From the NCBI RefSeq assembly GCF_001904615.1, contig NZ_MRBY01000015.1:18077-82076 (forward strand): a stretch of 64,000 nucleotides of DNA. The letters run 5' to 3'. The notes under the pieces are model-generated. The model searched no databases and was not told where the DNA came from. It was given only the letters and a program-made list of their open reading frames with translations. The stretch comes from [Limnothrix rosea] IAM M-220. Its GTDB lineage: Bacteria > Cyanobacteriota > Cyanobacteriia > Cyanobacteriales > MRBY01. Positions 17,545 through 26,458 of this stretch are shown here, one piece after another (positions within the stretch are counted from its first letter, which is position 1; the number at the start of each line of letters is the position of its first letter). Made by a program: the position numbers and the translations under genes.

Positions 17545-18927
17545 TTGCAGAGTTTTCGTGCCCATAAACCTATAAGTGATGCTCAATTTCCTATGACACC
17601 AACACCGCCACAACGTCCTGATGCTGGTCAGAAAATGCCAATGCCACCGATGAATGCCCAAGGTGGTGCGGAGGAAACTCAGATTGTCGCTCCTCGTGGT
17701 GGAGCTATACCCTCAATGCCTAAGGAGGAAACGCGAATCGTTACGCCTCAACAACAAAAACGGCGATCGCCCCAACGTCCTCCCACACCAGCCCGTCCAG
17801 CAACTCCTCCTCCCCCAAGGCAAAAAGCAACAGCCGCTGCACCTCGCATTCCCCAGCGGGGGGCAGGACAACCTTCCCTAGAGCAAATCGTGACCCATGC
17901 CCATAAGGAGGGTTATTCAGATGTGCATGTCGGTGTTGGTGAAATTCCTCGTTTCCGTGATCGCGGCGAAATTTTATTAACCAATTATCCGATGACCGAC
18001 AATGACACGTTTTATGCGTGGCTCCATGAGGTCTTAACCCCCCAAGAAATCCAGCGGTTTAAAGATAATCTCGACTTTGACGGTGCAACACAATATAAAT
18101 TTGCCCGGGTGCGGATCAATATCTTCGATTCGTTGCTGGGTCCTTCGATGGTTATGCGTCTGATTCCATTGAAAATTTTGACTATGGAACAGTTACGTTT
18201 GCCTCCGATTTTCAAGAATATTTCAGATTCAGAAAAAGGATTGGTCTTAGTGACGGGACCCACGGGTTCTGGTAAATCAACCACCATGGCGGCCATGGTG
18301 GACTACATCAATAAAACCCACCCGAAAAATATTATTACCATCGAGGACCCGGTGGAATTTGTCCACACTAGTAAGAAATCCTTGATCAAACACCGGGAAG
18401 TGGGGATGCATACTCTTAAGTTTGACAACGCCCTTAAGGCTGCTTTGCGTGAAGACCCGGATCTGATTCTTGTGGGTGAGATGCGAGACAAAGAAACGGT
18501 CAACACAGCTCTAAAAGCGGCGCAAACAGGTCACCTAGTTATGGGCACGCTCCATACAAATAGTGCGATTAAAACGATTGAACGTATTCTCAACCTCTAT
18601 AGTGCGGAAGAGCAGGATGCGATGAAGGTGGCGATCGCCGAATCATTAGTTGCCGTTATTGCCCAAGGTTTATGCCGGACAACGGATGGTAAGCGGGCGG
18701 CCTACCACGACATTTTGGTGAATACCGAAACGATGCGCGATTACGTCAAAGAAGCCAAATACGAAGAGATGCTTGCTCTCATGCAAGACGGTGAATATGA
18801 CGGCATGATCACGATGAATCAGTCCCTCTTTAACCTGTACCAAGAAGGCCGCATTACGGAAGAAGTCGCCCTTGAAAAATCTCCCACCCCCAACGAAATG
18901 GCCATGATGTTACGGGGTCGTATTTAA
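17545..18927 (+). CDS. pilT: PilT-family type IV pilus retraction ATPase
   Basis: A hexameric secretion ATPase that drives pilus disassembly, needed for twitching motility and DNA uptake. After a proline-rich N-terminus of about 110 residues comes the PAS-like N-domain (YSDVHVGVGEIPRFRDRGEI), the Walker A GPTGSGKSTT, the Asp box (IITIEDPVEF), the Walker B ALREDPDLILVGEMRD and the His box (GHLVMGTLHTNSA), where AIRAGE-like surroundings distinguish PilT from PilB. The N-terminus contains two copies of EET-x-IV-x-P (residues 43-50 and 61-68). The start is a TTG with GGAGAA eight bases before it; an ATG 16 codons later is an alternative. Confidence 0.9.
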   Translation: MQSFRAHKPISDAQFPMTPTPPQRPDAGQKMPMPPMNAQGGAEETQIVAPRGGAIPSMPKEETRIVTPQQQKRRSPQRPPTPARPATPPPPRQKATAAAPRIPQRGAGQPSLEQIVTHAHKEGYSDVHVGVGEIPRFRDRGEILLTNYPMTDNDTFYAWLHEVLTPQEIQRFKDNLDFDGATQYKFARVRINIFDSLLGPSMVMRLIPLKILTMEQLRLPPIFKNISDSEKGLVLVTGPTGSGKSTTMAAMVDYINKTHPKNIITIEDPVEFVHTSKKSLIKHREVGMHTLKFDNALKAALREDPDLILVGEMRDKETVNTALKAAQTGHLVMGTLHTNSAIKTIERILNLYSAEEQDAMKVAIAESLVAVIAQGLCRTTDGKRAAYHDILVNTETMRDYVKEAKYEEMLALMQDGEYDGMITMNQSLFNLYQEGRITEEVALEKSPTPNEMAMMLRGRI

Positions 18928-18978
18928 GGTTGAGTTACCATGATCTAAACCTCTAGGTCGCCCATCCCAAAACCCTAG

Positions 18979-19005
18979 GAGTAGCTTAGTCGCTACTCTT
19001 TTTTT
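18979..19005 (+). terminator. Intrinsic terminator of the PilT-family gene
   Basis: GAGTAGC (18979-18985) pairs with GCTACTC (18992-18998), followed by seven T. The opposite gene ends 35 bases further on. Confidence 0.85.
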
Positions 19006-19039
19006 GTGGCGACAGTTGTTGGGAAACACCAAAATAGTT

Positions 19040-21523
19040 CTAGTTCTCTAGTCGTTGCTGTTGTGCTGCAATGAAAGCATCAAGTTCAGGAAAGGGGCGA
19101 TCGCCGAATAGTCCGAGGAGCTTTAGCATGGGTACAGACCGTAAATTTGTAGGCGGAATAATCTGACTGAAGCCGGCCAAATCTGGATCACGATAACGAA
19201 ACTCTCGTTCTAGTACAGGAGTCGGCTTTACCAGCTCCGGAGGGAGACCTACCGCCACCCATTCCCGCAATGTACCGTAGCGAGTACTAGGCTGATTGAC
19301 CAAAATAGTTTCTCCATTGGAGCGTTCCAAGCTCAGGGAAAATTCTGGATCAAACCAAGCTTTTAGCAGTTGAGTGGGTAGATCGTTGGGCTTGTCGGCG
19401 AGGGCATCATTAATGATTTCTAAAGAACGTTGGGGTTGGGCATCGGCAAAAATAATCGCCTGCACCACAGGGCTTAACTGACGCGGCGCAACCTGCCCCA
19501 AGAAGTCGTTTTGCCACCACTTCAGCAAAAGCATCGTTTCGTAGGTTTGTCGATAGTCGCTACCATTAGGCGGTAATTTTTTGAGAAGGGTTTCGTAGTG
19601 GGCGATCGCCTTTTCATAGACAGCCTCTCTCAAAGATACCAATGCGGGGTCTGAGTCCCAACGGGGAGCTGCCACAAATTCTGGTGTCTGCAATAGCTGT
19701 AAAGCAAGCAATTCCGTGACTTTCTCTGGCCATAAACCCTGGGCATGGTAGCTTTTTGCCAAAAAATATAGCGTATAGGGAAAGCGATTATTTGCTTTTT
19801 TGAGTAGCGTCGAAAAAATTTCGGTACTGGGTTCTGAGGCTAGATCGACGGCGATCGCCCCTGCGTTGTATTGCAACAATGCGTCGTCGGGAACAGCTTG
19901 ACTCGCTTTTTGGAAATAGCGATAAATCAAGTCATCTAAAGATTTCAGCTCATCCATTGTGGCTCCGGCAGCAAACTGATCTTGGCGTATTTGCCAGTAG
20001 TGCATCCCCAAATCCACCATATGGCTCTGTTGCCAAGGGACAAAACGATGGGCATTGTTGAGCTTCTGTTCGTATAGGGTTACATTGTCAACGGATTTTG
20101 CCTCCTGGGCTTGAGCATTTAAGGCCACCGAAACAGTCATAGGCAAGCCCAAATATAAAACGATCGGGAAAACCCACAAACTCACCAGTTGGACACCCCG
20201 TCGCTGGCGATTTTTTAAAGGCAACTGTACTTCAGGACTAGACATTTGGGCGATCGCCAACAACAAAGCCAAGGTAGCCACGAGGGTCAGACTAATAGGT
20301 AAATATTCCAGTTGATAATTAGCAAAGCACACAATGCCATAGCTCGCCCAGCCCGCCCCGATGCCGTATAACAACAGCTCAGCCGCACTATCTTTTTCTA
20401 CATAGGGCAAAATTGACAGCCATAGGCGCATCACCAAAAATAAAAAAAGCAAACTCGCCACAATACCAAGGAGACCCATTTCACTCAAAATTTGTAGGGG
20501 CGTACTAAATAAATGGGGTGTTTCCGGAGAGCGATTGGCGAGGGGACGAAATAAATCCAGCGATCGCCCCAAATGCCCCAACCCCAAACCATTAATAGGA
20601 TTACTTTGCACCACATTAATACTGGTCACCCAGAGGAAAAACCGATCCCGCACTGAATCCATCAAATTCAGTTGAGAGGCAACAGTCGGCTGAATATTTT
20701 GCCAGTTTGCCGTCGCAAAAACCCTAGGGTTAAAGCCCACAGTCATCAGTACCATGACGAGTAAAAATGTCTTGAGGACTAAGTTCTGTAGGGAAAAGCC
20801 CCGCCGCCCATTTACTAACGAAACAAGATAACTGAGCATCCCCACAACGGCGATCGCCACCAATGCAGAACGAGCAGCAGTCGTATACAAATCCAGCAAA
20901 ATAATGCCAGCTCCCACAGTAGCGAGCCACCTTTGCCAACCCTGTTGGGCGATCGCCAAAGCCACAACCAAAGGAAAAACCAAAACTAAATAGCCACCCA
21001 TGCCCCCATAGGAACCCAACGGCATCGGATTACGCAAATTCAGCCAGTCAGCTTGGGGTAGCCACAGCCCTAAACCCATCACCGCAGAACCAACACCCAC
21101 CCCACTCAAGCCCATCCAAAGCCACTGCCATAGTTGTCCCTGCTGAAGCCAATTGCGGAGCGCGTAAAGCACCATGCCATGGCCAAACACCATCACAAAA
21201 TACCAAGCAGCAGCAGCCGGGTTATTTGCCCGAGTCGTAGACAAAATCAAAGCAATCGATAAAGCCATGATTCCCCAATCCAAGCCATAACCTAAGCCCT
21301 GCCATGGTCGCTGATAGTCTCGCAAACTTAAAACAAACCACAGCCCCACACACCCAAATCCCCCTTGCCACACAGGTAGCCATGGCCAATCGCGCATCGC
21401 CTCAAAACTATTCGGCAGCCACGCAAAAATACCGAGCAGCATAAAACCCAAATAAAGGAGCCATTGGTGTGACCAAGGCTTTGAAGATGGGGTAAAGAGG
21501 TGAGCCATAAACAGAAAAATCAC
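19040..21523 (-). CDS. O-antigen ligase/polymerase-like membrane protein with TPR-like tail
   Basis: An 827-residue protein. The first half has about ten to twelve membrane helices and the Wzy_C/WaaL region (WVTSINVVQSNPINGLGLGHLG, followed by FSTPLQILSEMGLLGI), typical of O-antigen ligases and polymerases that join glycans at the periplasmic face. The second half (about 490-827) is soluble, helical and TPR-like. Proteins of this layout in cyanobacteria are often labelled IctB-like or O-antigen ligase; the real substrate is not known. The start is uncertain: GTG at 21523 or ATG at 21508, neither with a good ribosome-binding site. Confidence 0.75.
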   Translation of the reverse strand: MIFLFMAHLFTPSSKPWSHQWLLYLGFMLLGIFAWLPNSFEAMRDWPWLPVWQGGFGCVGLWFVLSLRDYQRPWQGLGYGLDWGIMALSIALILSTTRANNPAAAAWYFVMVFGHGMVLYALRNWLQQGQLWQWLWMGLSGVGVGSAVMGLGLWLPQADWLNLRNPMPLGSYGGMGGYLVLVFPLVVALAIAQQGWQRWLATVGAGIILLDLYTTAARSALVAIAVVGMLSYLVSLVNGRRGFSLQNLVLKTFLLVMVLMTVGFNPRVFATANWQNIQPTVASQLNLMDSVRDRFFLWVTSINVVQSNPINGLGLGHLGRSLDLFRPLANRSPETPHLFSTPLQILSEMGLLGIVASLLFLFLVMRLWLSILPYVEKDSAAELLLYGIGAGWASYGIVCFANYQLEYLPISLTLVATLALLLAIAQMSSPEVQLPLKNRQRRGVQLVSLWVFPIVLYLGLPMTVSVALNAQAQEAKSVDNVTLYEQKLNNAHRFVPWQQSHMVDLGMHYWQIRQDQFAAGATMDELKSLDDLIYRYFQKASQAVPDDALLQYNAGAIAVDLASEPSTEIFSTLLKKANNRFPYTLYFLAKSYHAQGLWPEKVTELLALQLLQTPEFVAAPRWDSDPALVSLREAVYEKAIAHYETLLKKLPPNGSDYRQTYETMLLLKWWQNDFLGQVAPRQLSPVVQAIIFADAQPQRSLEIINDALADKPNDLPTQLLKAWFDPEFSLSLERSNGETILVNQPSTRYGTLREWVAVGLPPELVKPTPVLEREFRYRDPDLAGFSQIIPPTNLRSVPMLKLLGLFGDRPFPELDAFIAAQQQRLEN

Positions 21524-21815
21524 GGTACAAAAACTTCAAACAGTGCATTAAAGACAGGATGACGCGGCATAAGATAGTTATTCGTGAAATTTACGGTATT
21601 TCAAAACACTATCGTTTAATTCCAACAAAAATGATTTAATCTGCCACTTTAAGACAATACGTTCTTTTTTCAAGAAATCACAACGATCAAAACCACGAAT
21701 TTTAACAGTAATTATGCTGAAAATCCCGATGGCGATCGCCATCTAGCAGACAGAGACATTTCTCCGGGTCTCCACTTGTTGGTATATTGTGAAAAAACGT
21801 AACGATTGAAGTGCA

Positions 21816-22034
21816 ATGAGTGAATATTCTGAATTTCTATTGGCAGCGGCGGCGAGACCTTTTCCGTTGTACTTTACGTTGGTTTATGCCGTCGGACTTG
21901 TTGCAGCCGTTGTCATTGGCCTAATTGCCTTTTTCAATTCCAAGCGTCCAGTCGGTTGGGAAGATGCCAAGAAACCAGATTTGATTCCTGACCTCACGAA
22001 AAAAAAAGCGACCAACTCTGAAGAAGAGTCCTAG
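21816..22034 (+). CDS. psb35: Psb35-like small photosystem II protein
   Basis: A 72-residue protein with a single membrane helix (about residues 18-42), preceded by FLLAAAARPFPLYFTL and followed by NSKRPVGWEDAKKPDLIPDL and a Lys/Glu-rich tail. This layout fits the cyanobacterial Psb35 family (Synechocystis Ssl2148), which associates with the CP47 side of photosystem II and high-light-inducible proteins. I assign it from memory of the family, not by alignment. The ATG follows an AT-rich leader; the gene stands alone, convergent with the CorC-like gene. Confidence 0.55.
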   Translation: MSEYSEFLLAAAARPFPLYFTLVYAVGLVAAVVIGLIAFFNSKRPVGWEDAKKPDLIPDLTKKKATNSEEES

Positions 22035-22092
22035 GCTACTATCACCACAACTTTACATTCCGCACTGACTTCACTTCATATTTTGACGATGA

Positions 22093-23526
22093 CTAGCCAT
22101 TGCTGCGGTCTTCCTGCTCCGGCAGAATATCTTCAAAATTTGCAGTAGGGTCAGTTTCTCTATAACTATCTGGCTCGGCGATCGCCTCAAACTCAGACTT
22201 GGTCTTCACAATTTTAATTTGTTTCAGACGGGGACCATTAATTTCAGTCACCACAAATTCTAGATTATCGAACCGAAAGACCTCATTCATCACCGGAATT
22301 TTTTGCCAATAGTAAAGCAAGAAACCACTGAGGGTTTGGTAATCATCCGTCGTCGGCAAATTCAGTTGCAAGGCTTCATTGAGCTCGTCAATATCCACCT
22401 GGGCATCAACCAAAAACGTCTGACGATTAACGCTCTGAATGGTAGGGATCGCCTGAACACGATCTTCCAGCTCATCGCCAATAATTTCATTGATAATATC
22501 TTTTGACGTTAATAACCCAGATGTACCGCCAAACTCATCAACCACCATCACCATGGGCTGTTTTGTCCGTTGAATTTTTGGTAATAAATCGGCGATCGGT
22601 GTATTTTCAGCGACAAAGGGAATTGGCTTAATCCAAGGTTCAATCGTACTCTCAAGGCTCACATTAGCGTCGGCAAAGGGTGCGGCAAAATCCCTAAAAC
22701 GCACAAAACCCACAATGTCATCAATGGATTCATTGTGCACAGGATAGGCCGAATGGTTAGTTTCACTCACTTTACCGAGGAGATCTGCAAGGGTCGCTGT
22801 TTTGGCGATCGCATGGATACTCGTGCGGGGGGTCATAATTTCTTCTGCCTTGACATCCCCAAACTCAATCACATTATTGAGCAGTTCCCGTTCCTCGGCT
22901 TCCAAGCCCATAGATTCCTGTTCAGTATTAATAATTAGCTGCAACTCCTCCGGGGTAACGCGGTCATGGAGAAGATTTTGATGAATTGGGGCAATACCAA
23001 ATATTTTTAAAATACTGCGATTTGATTGATTTAAAATCCAGATAAAGGGCTTAAAAATACGGGCGATCGCCAAACTCGGCGGCGCTAACCACCGGGCAAT
23101 TTCCTCAGAGTGAGATAAAGCCACAGACTTCGGGCAAAGTTCGCCGAGGATAATTTGCAAATAAGCAATCAAGAAAAACGCAAACGGGATCGACGCAGAA
23201 ACAGCAAAAGATTTAATCCACACTTCCGGCACAGGCAATTTCAACAATAACTGCTCAATCGCGCTGGCCATCGTATCTTCACCGATCCAGCCCAAGGCCA
23301 AACTCGACAAGGTAATGCCCAACTGCGTCGTAGACAACAATCGTTCCAGACGAGATTGCAACGTCTGCACCATCTTTGCCTTCGTATCTCCCTCAGCAAT
23401 AAGCTGACTAATACGCGATCGCCGCACTGACACAATAGAAAACTCAGCCGTCACAAAAAAAGCATTAATTGCAATCAGCAAAAAAACTGAGCACAGCCGG
23501 ACTAAGATATCACCACTGGATAACAT
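22093..23526 (-). CDS. HlyC/CorC-family (CNNM-like) membrane protein
   Basis: A 477-residue protein with an N-terminal DUF21 membrane domain of four helices (about 1-190), a pair of CBS domains (about 205-335, including IMTPRTSIHAI and a second copy around MVMVVDEFGGTSGLLT) and a C-terminal CorC_HlyC domain. Relatives handle magnesium or other divalent cations, with the CBS pair binding adenine nucleotides. The family is often mislabelled hemolysin; no toxin activity is implied. The gene downstream of the 23566 membrane protein follows it after about 40 bases, so co-transcription is possible. Confidence 0.88.
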   Translation of the reverse strand: MLSSGDILVRLCSVFLLIAINAFFVTAEFSIVSVRRSRISQLIAEGDTKAKMVQTLQSRLERLLSTTQLGITLSSLALGWIGEDTMASAIEQLLLKLPVPEVWIKSFAVSASIPFAFFLIAYLQIILGELCPKSVALSHSEEIARWLAPPSLAIARIFKPFIWILNQSNRSILKIFGIAPIHQNLLHDRVTPEELQLIINTEQESMGLEAEERELLNNVIEFGDVKAEEIMTPRTSIHAIAKTATLADLLGKVSETNHSAYPVHNESIDDIVGFVRFRDFAAPFADANVSLESTIEPWIKPIPFVAENTPIADLLPKIQRTKQPMVMVVDEFGGTSGLLTSKDIINEIIGDELEDRVQAIPTIQSVNRQTFLVDAQVDIDELNEALQLNLPTTDDYQTLSGFLLYYWQKIPVMNEVFRFDNLEFVVTEINGPRLKQIKIVKTKSEFEAIAEPDSYRETDPTANFEDILPEQEDRSNG

Positions 23527-23565
23527 GAATTTGGCGTAAAGACCCTCACTATTTATTTTTACCTT

Positions 23566-24288
23566 TTAACGTACCACCGGAATATCAGCAATCTCCAAAG
23601 TAATATCTTGAGTTGGATAATCACTCAAACTCATGGAGATAGTTTCAACATCTTCCAAAATCACCGCCGGGATCCGCACCTGTCCGGTATAGCTTTGATT
23701 ATTCGCCGGAATCTCAGCCGGTAATCCTTCCGTTTGACCACTCACAAGACGACCTTGGGCATCCTTTAGCTCAAGGAAATTGTAGAGAAAACGGACGGCA
23801 GAATTACTCCCATTTTGCAGACTAATATCAATGACCCAATAGTTGCCTAAAAGACGAGAATTTGTCACATCAAAGCGAATATTGTTAGCGACATTCGTCA
23901 ATGGAAAAACCGTTTCTTCTGTTGCCTCAACGCCATTTGTACTGATATTGACTGTTTCGCTAGCCGGTAATTTTACAAAATTATTTTCAGGCTGTGCCGC
24001 ATTGGCAACGCTATTCCGTTTTAATTCCTGCTCTTGCGCGTAAATTTTGTCGTACACCTCGACAATCACTTCCCGTTCCGAAACTAGTTCAATGCCATTT
24101 ACCGAATCACCAGCACCGGAAGCTCGGCGACTACGTACCAACTGCTGAGCTGGGTTACCCTCCGGTTGACGAACGCCTTTTAGGGCTTCAAAACCAAGGG
24201 TAAAGCCATATAGCGCACTTACTGTCCCAGCACCCACCATTGCCACAAGCAGCAATAAAGTAAAGGCTAGAGTCGTCTGAAATTTCAT
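23566..24288 (-). CDS. Membrane-anchored extracytoplasmic protein, unknown
   Basis: A 240-residue protein with an N-terminal membrane anchor (TTLAFTLLLLVAMVGAGTV, residues 4-22), a helical juxtamembrane region and a C-terminal beta-rich domain (about 120-240) that resembles DUF4352-type immunoglobulin-like modules (NYWVIDISLQNGSNSAVRF). I do not recognise a named family. The ATG at 24288 is preferred because the anchor follows at once; a GTG at 24342 would add 18 residues without features. It may be co-transcribed with the CorC-like gene. Confidence 0.65.
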   Translation of the reverse strand: MKFQTTLAFTLLLLVAMVGAGTVSALYGFTLGFEALKGVRQPEGNPAQQLVRSRRASGAGDSVNGIELVSEREVIVEVYDKIYAQEQELKRNSVANAAQPENNFVKLPASETVNISTNGVEATEETVFPLTNVANNIRFDVTNSRLLGNYWVIDISLQNGSNSAVRFLYNFLELKDAQGRLVSGQTEGLPAEIPANNQSYTGQVRIPAVILEDVETISMSLSDYPTQDITLEIADIPVVR

Positions 24289-24387
24289 AGGCGATCGCCA
24301 CTCAACATCCAATAAGAAGAAATTGCTTAAAGCAGTAACCACAAATTATATTATGATAACCACCGGGTCATTGAGACCACAAAACTA

Positions 24388-24460
24388 CCAGGGTTGGCCG
24401 AGCGGTTTAGGCAACGAACTCATAATTCGTGTTAGGCAGGTTCAACTCCTGCACCCTGGA
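24388..24460 (+). tRNA. trnI: tRNA with CAT anticodon, probably tRNA-Ile2
   Basis: A complete 73-nt cloverleaf: acceptor CCAGGGT/ACCCTGG with discriminator A, D-arm GCC/GGC, anticodon stem ACGAA/TTCGT with loop CTCATAA (anticodon 24421-24423), and T-arm GCAGG-TTCAACT-CCTGC. A CAT anticodon fits Met, initiator Met or lysidine-modified Ile. The D-arm (TGGCCGAGCGG) and AACTCATAATT core resemble chloroplast trnI-CAU more than trnM, and C1-G72 is paired, which argues against the initiator. The CCA end is not encoded. Confidence 0.85.
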
Positions 24461-24637
24461 CTTGATTCACGCGCTCAGCCACCATTGGTAGCTTGGTTAG
24501 ATCTTTCAATATTTTTTGGCTCGTTGTGAAAAATAATTTTTAGTTCAATGTTAGCCTGCCAGTCAGTCCCTAGGGGACACAAACTAATCGGTTTTTATCA
24601 ACCTAAAAACATCTTCCAGTTAACAGATCAGCCTTTG

Positions 24638-25087
24638 CTAACGGTCGAAGGAAAAACCTGTGCCACGTAGCAGTTGCAATGTGCCATTTTGGGCGGGAGC
24701 TTCACTACGAAGGGAAGAATTATAGGGATTTGCCAAGTCCGGTGTACGAATCACAGGATCACTGGCAACCTGTTGCAACATAATGTCGCGGTACAGAGTA
24801 TCGACTTTCTTAAAATCGCGCTTTGCGTTGTGCTCTGGATAACCCGGCTCAAGAAACGAAAACGGCACAACACCAAAAAAGTCGTTTAGCACCTGCCAAG
24901 TATCGAAACTTGTGTCAACGTTACGCAGCTCGTAATCAACGGCACGGTCAAAGACATCGGCGGTATGCTCTGGATAAGTGGGGTCACGGCCTTCTAAAAA
25001 AGTTTGGGCGATCGCCCCAGCCGAAGTCACCTGAATAGCCGCTCCAACTGCGAAAACTGTGATTAAATGATGAGACCATTTCTGCAT
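24638..25087 (-). CDS. Secreted protein of unknown function with signal peptide
   Basis: A 149-residue protein with a signal peptide (HHLITVFAVGAAIQVTSAGAIAQ). The mature part holds two related segments, FLEGRDPTYPEHTADVFDRA and FLEPGYPEHNAKRDFKKV, so an internal duplication around FLE-YPEH is likely. I do not recognise the family; it is probably periplasmic. The ATG at 25087 is preferred over one five codons upstream, but neither has a strong ribosome-binding site. It is divergent from pyrE with an 84-base gap. Confidence 0.6.
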   Translation of the reverse strand: MQKWSHHLITVFAVGAAIQVTSAGAIAQTFLEGRDPTYPEHTADVFDRAVDYELRNVDTSFDTWQVLNDFFGVVPFSFLEPGYPEHNAKRDFKKVDTLYRDIMLQQVASDPVIRTPDLANPYNSSLRSEAPAQNGTLQLLRGTGFSFDR

Positions 25088-25171
25088 GGTAGGTTCGTCC
25101 ATAAATCAAATCCTTACCAGCATCTTTGCTCACAAACCCAAATTGGTCAAGTTTTCCTTTTCTTTAGCTTC

Positions 25172-25777
25172 ATGACAACTAATCCTTCCCTTTCCGATCT
25201 GTTAACGGCTAACGCCGCAACCCTAAGACAATGCTTACTTAACCAAATCGCTACAGAAGCTTACAAAGAAGGAGACTTTACCCTCTCATCCGGTCAAAAA
25301 AGCACCTACTACATCAATGGCAAACTCGTCACCCTAACTGCCGCAGGAGGTGTCATGACAGGTCGCCTGATTCTTCAGCAATTAGCACCAGACACAGCCG
25401 CCGTGGCGGGATTAACCCTTGGCGCAGATCCCATTGTGAGCGCCGTTAGCATTGTTTCTGCCTATGAAGCTCGCCCTTTACCGGCACTCATCATTAGAAA
25501 AAAGGCAAAAGGTCACGGTACGCAAGCCTACATTGAAGGCCCCCCATTACCCCAAGGCGCTAAGGTGGTCGTCCTCGAAGATGTGGTCACAACGGGAAAA
25601 TCAGCGGCACAAGCAGTGGAGCGCCTACAGGATATGGGCTATGAAGTGACAGAAATCATTTCAATCGTGGACCGACAACAGGGAGGGGCTGAATTTTATG
25701 CCAGTCAAAACATTAAATTCTCCAGCCTGTTCACCATTAAAGATGTCCAGCAAGCCTACCAAACTTTAAATCGCTAA
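25172..25777 (+). CDS. pyrE: Orotate phosphoribosyltransferase
   Basis: Transfers ribose phosphate from PRPP to orotate to make OMP in pyrimidine synthesis. The 201 residues carry FTLSSGQKSTYYINGK near residue 30, the flexible catalytic loop (IRKKAKGHGTQAYIEG) and the PRPP-binding VVVLEDVVTTGKSAAQA. The ATG at 25172 (MTTNPSLSDLL) is chosen because the in-frame 35 codons upstream overlap the divergent gene and show no coding character. No OMP decarboxylase gene is adjacent. Confidence 0.93.
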   Translation: MTTNPSLSDLLTANAATLRQCLLNQIATEAYKEGDFTLSSGQKSTYYINGKLVTLTAAGGVMTGRLILQQLAPDTAAVAGLTLGADPIVSAVSIVSAYEARPLPALIIRKKAKGHGTQAYIEGPPLPQGAKVVVLEDVVTTGKSAAQAVERLQDMGYEVTEIISIVDRQQGGAEFYASQNIKFSSLFTIKDVQQAYQTLNR

Positions 25778-25808
25778 AGCTTTTTAATCGAAGTCCACAG
25801 TCGATCAC

Positions 25809-25847
25809 AAAAAAGCTCCCAAACATGTCGCTTGAGGAGCTTTTTTT
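25809..25847 (+). terminator. Intrinsic terminator of pyrE
   Basis: AGCTCC (25814-25819) pairs with GGAGCT (25836-25841), with CAA/TTG extending the stem inside, followed by a T-run. An A-run upstream may allow function in both directions. Confidence 0.75.
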
Positions 25848-25967
25848 GTACCGCAAATTAATGTTGTGCGTTGTGTCCACAAGCAAAATACCGATGGCCT
25901 ATGGAGCAATAATCACTGAGTAATTAATCATTAATTTACTAATTTACTGTTTTTTAAAGGCCGCTTT

Positions 25968-26312
25968 CTAAAGACCGGGAATGTTTAAGCCACTAGTCAG
26001 TTCTTCCATTCTGGAGCGCATAGTTTCGGTAGATTTGTTGTATGCATCGGTAAGGGCTTCGGTAACCGCAGCGGACAGATCATCTGCACCTTTGGCGATC
26101 GCCGCATCAGAGATTTCAACACCACGAGGCTCTTGATTACCACTTAGGATTACTTTGACAGAACCATCAGCATTAGTACCTTCAACGTTCATTGCTTCCA
26201 GTTCTTCTTGGAGTTTTTTAGCACCTTCTTGTACCTGTTGTGCCTTTTGAAACGCATTAGCAAGCTCTTTCATCTTGCCGAGTCCGAGACCAAATCCTTG
26301 TCCTTTTGCCAT
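25968..26312 (-). CDS. YbaB/EbfC family nucleoid-associated protein
   Basis: A 114-residue small DNA-binding protein of the YbaB/EbfC family, forming tweezer-like dimers. It has a Gly/Lys-rich start (AKGQGFGLGLGKMKELANAF), a long helix (QKAQQVQEGAKKLQEELEAM) and the conserved VKVILSGNQEPRGVEISDAA strand region. In cyanobacteria the protein stands alone rather than next to dnaX and recR, as seen here. The ATG at 26312 is followed directly by conserved residues. Confidence 0.9.
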   Translation of the reverse strand: MAKGQGFGLGLGKMKELANAFQKAQQVQEGAKKLQEELEAMNVEGTNADGSVKVILSGNQEPRGVEISDAAIAKGADDLSAAVTEALTDAYNKSTETMRSRMEELTSGLNIPGL

Positions 26313-26458
26313 AGTGGTTACAGAGTTAAATGTTGAATGTGTTTCAGTAAAACAGATCGAGAGATTTACTTAAATCTACGTTGTGATCCGTAGACCATCT
26401 TAATATCCCTATGCTCGAATTGGTAAATTTACGTCATCCCTTAGTAAAAATAAAAAAC

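Noticed and set aside
22093..23526. Hemolysin
   Set aside because: The HlyC/CorC label is historical; DUF21-CBS-CorC architecture points to ion handling.
24566..24578. Palindrome GTCCC-TAG-GGGAC near tRNA
   Set aside because: Short stem, no T-run on either strand; may be chance.
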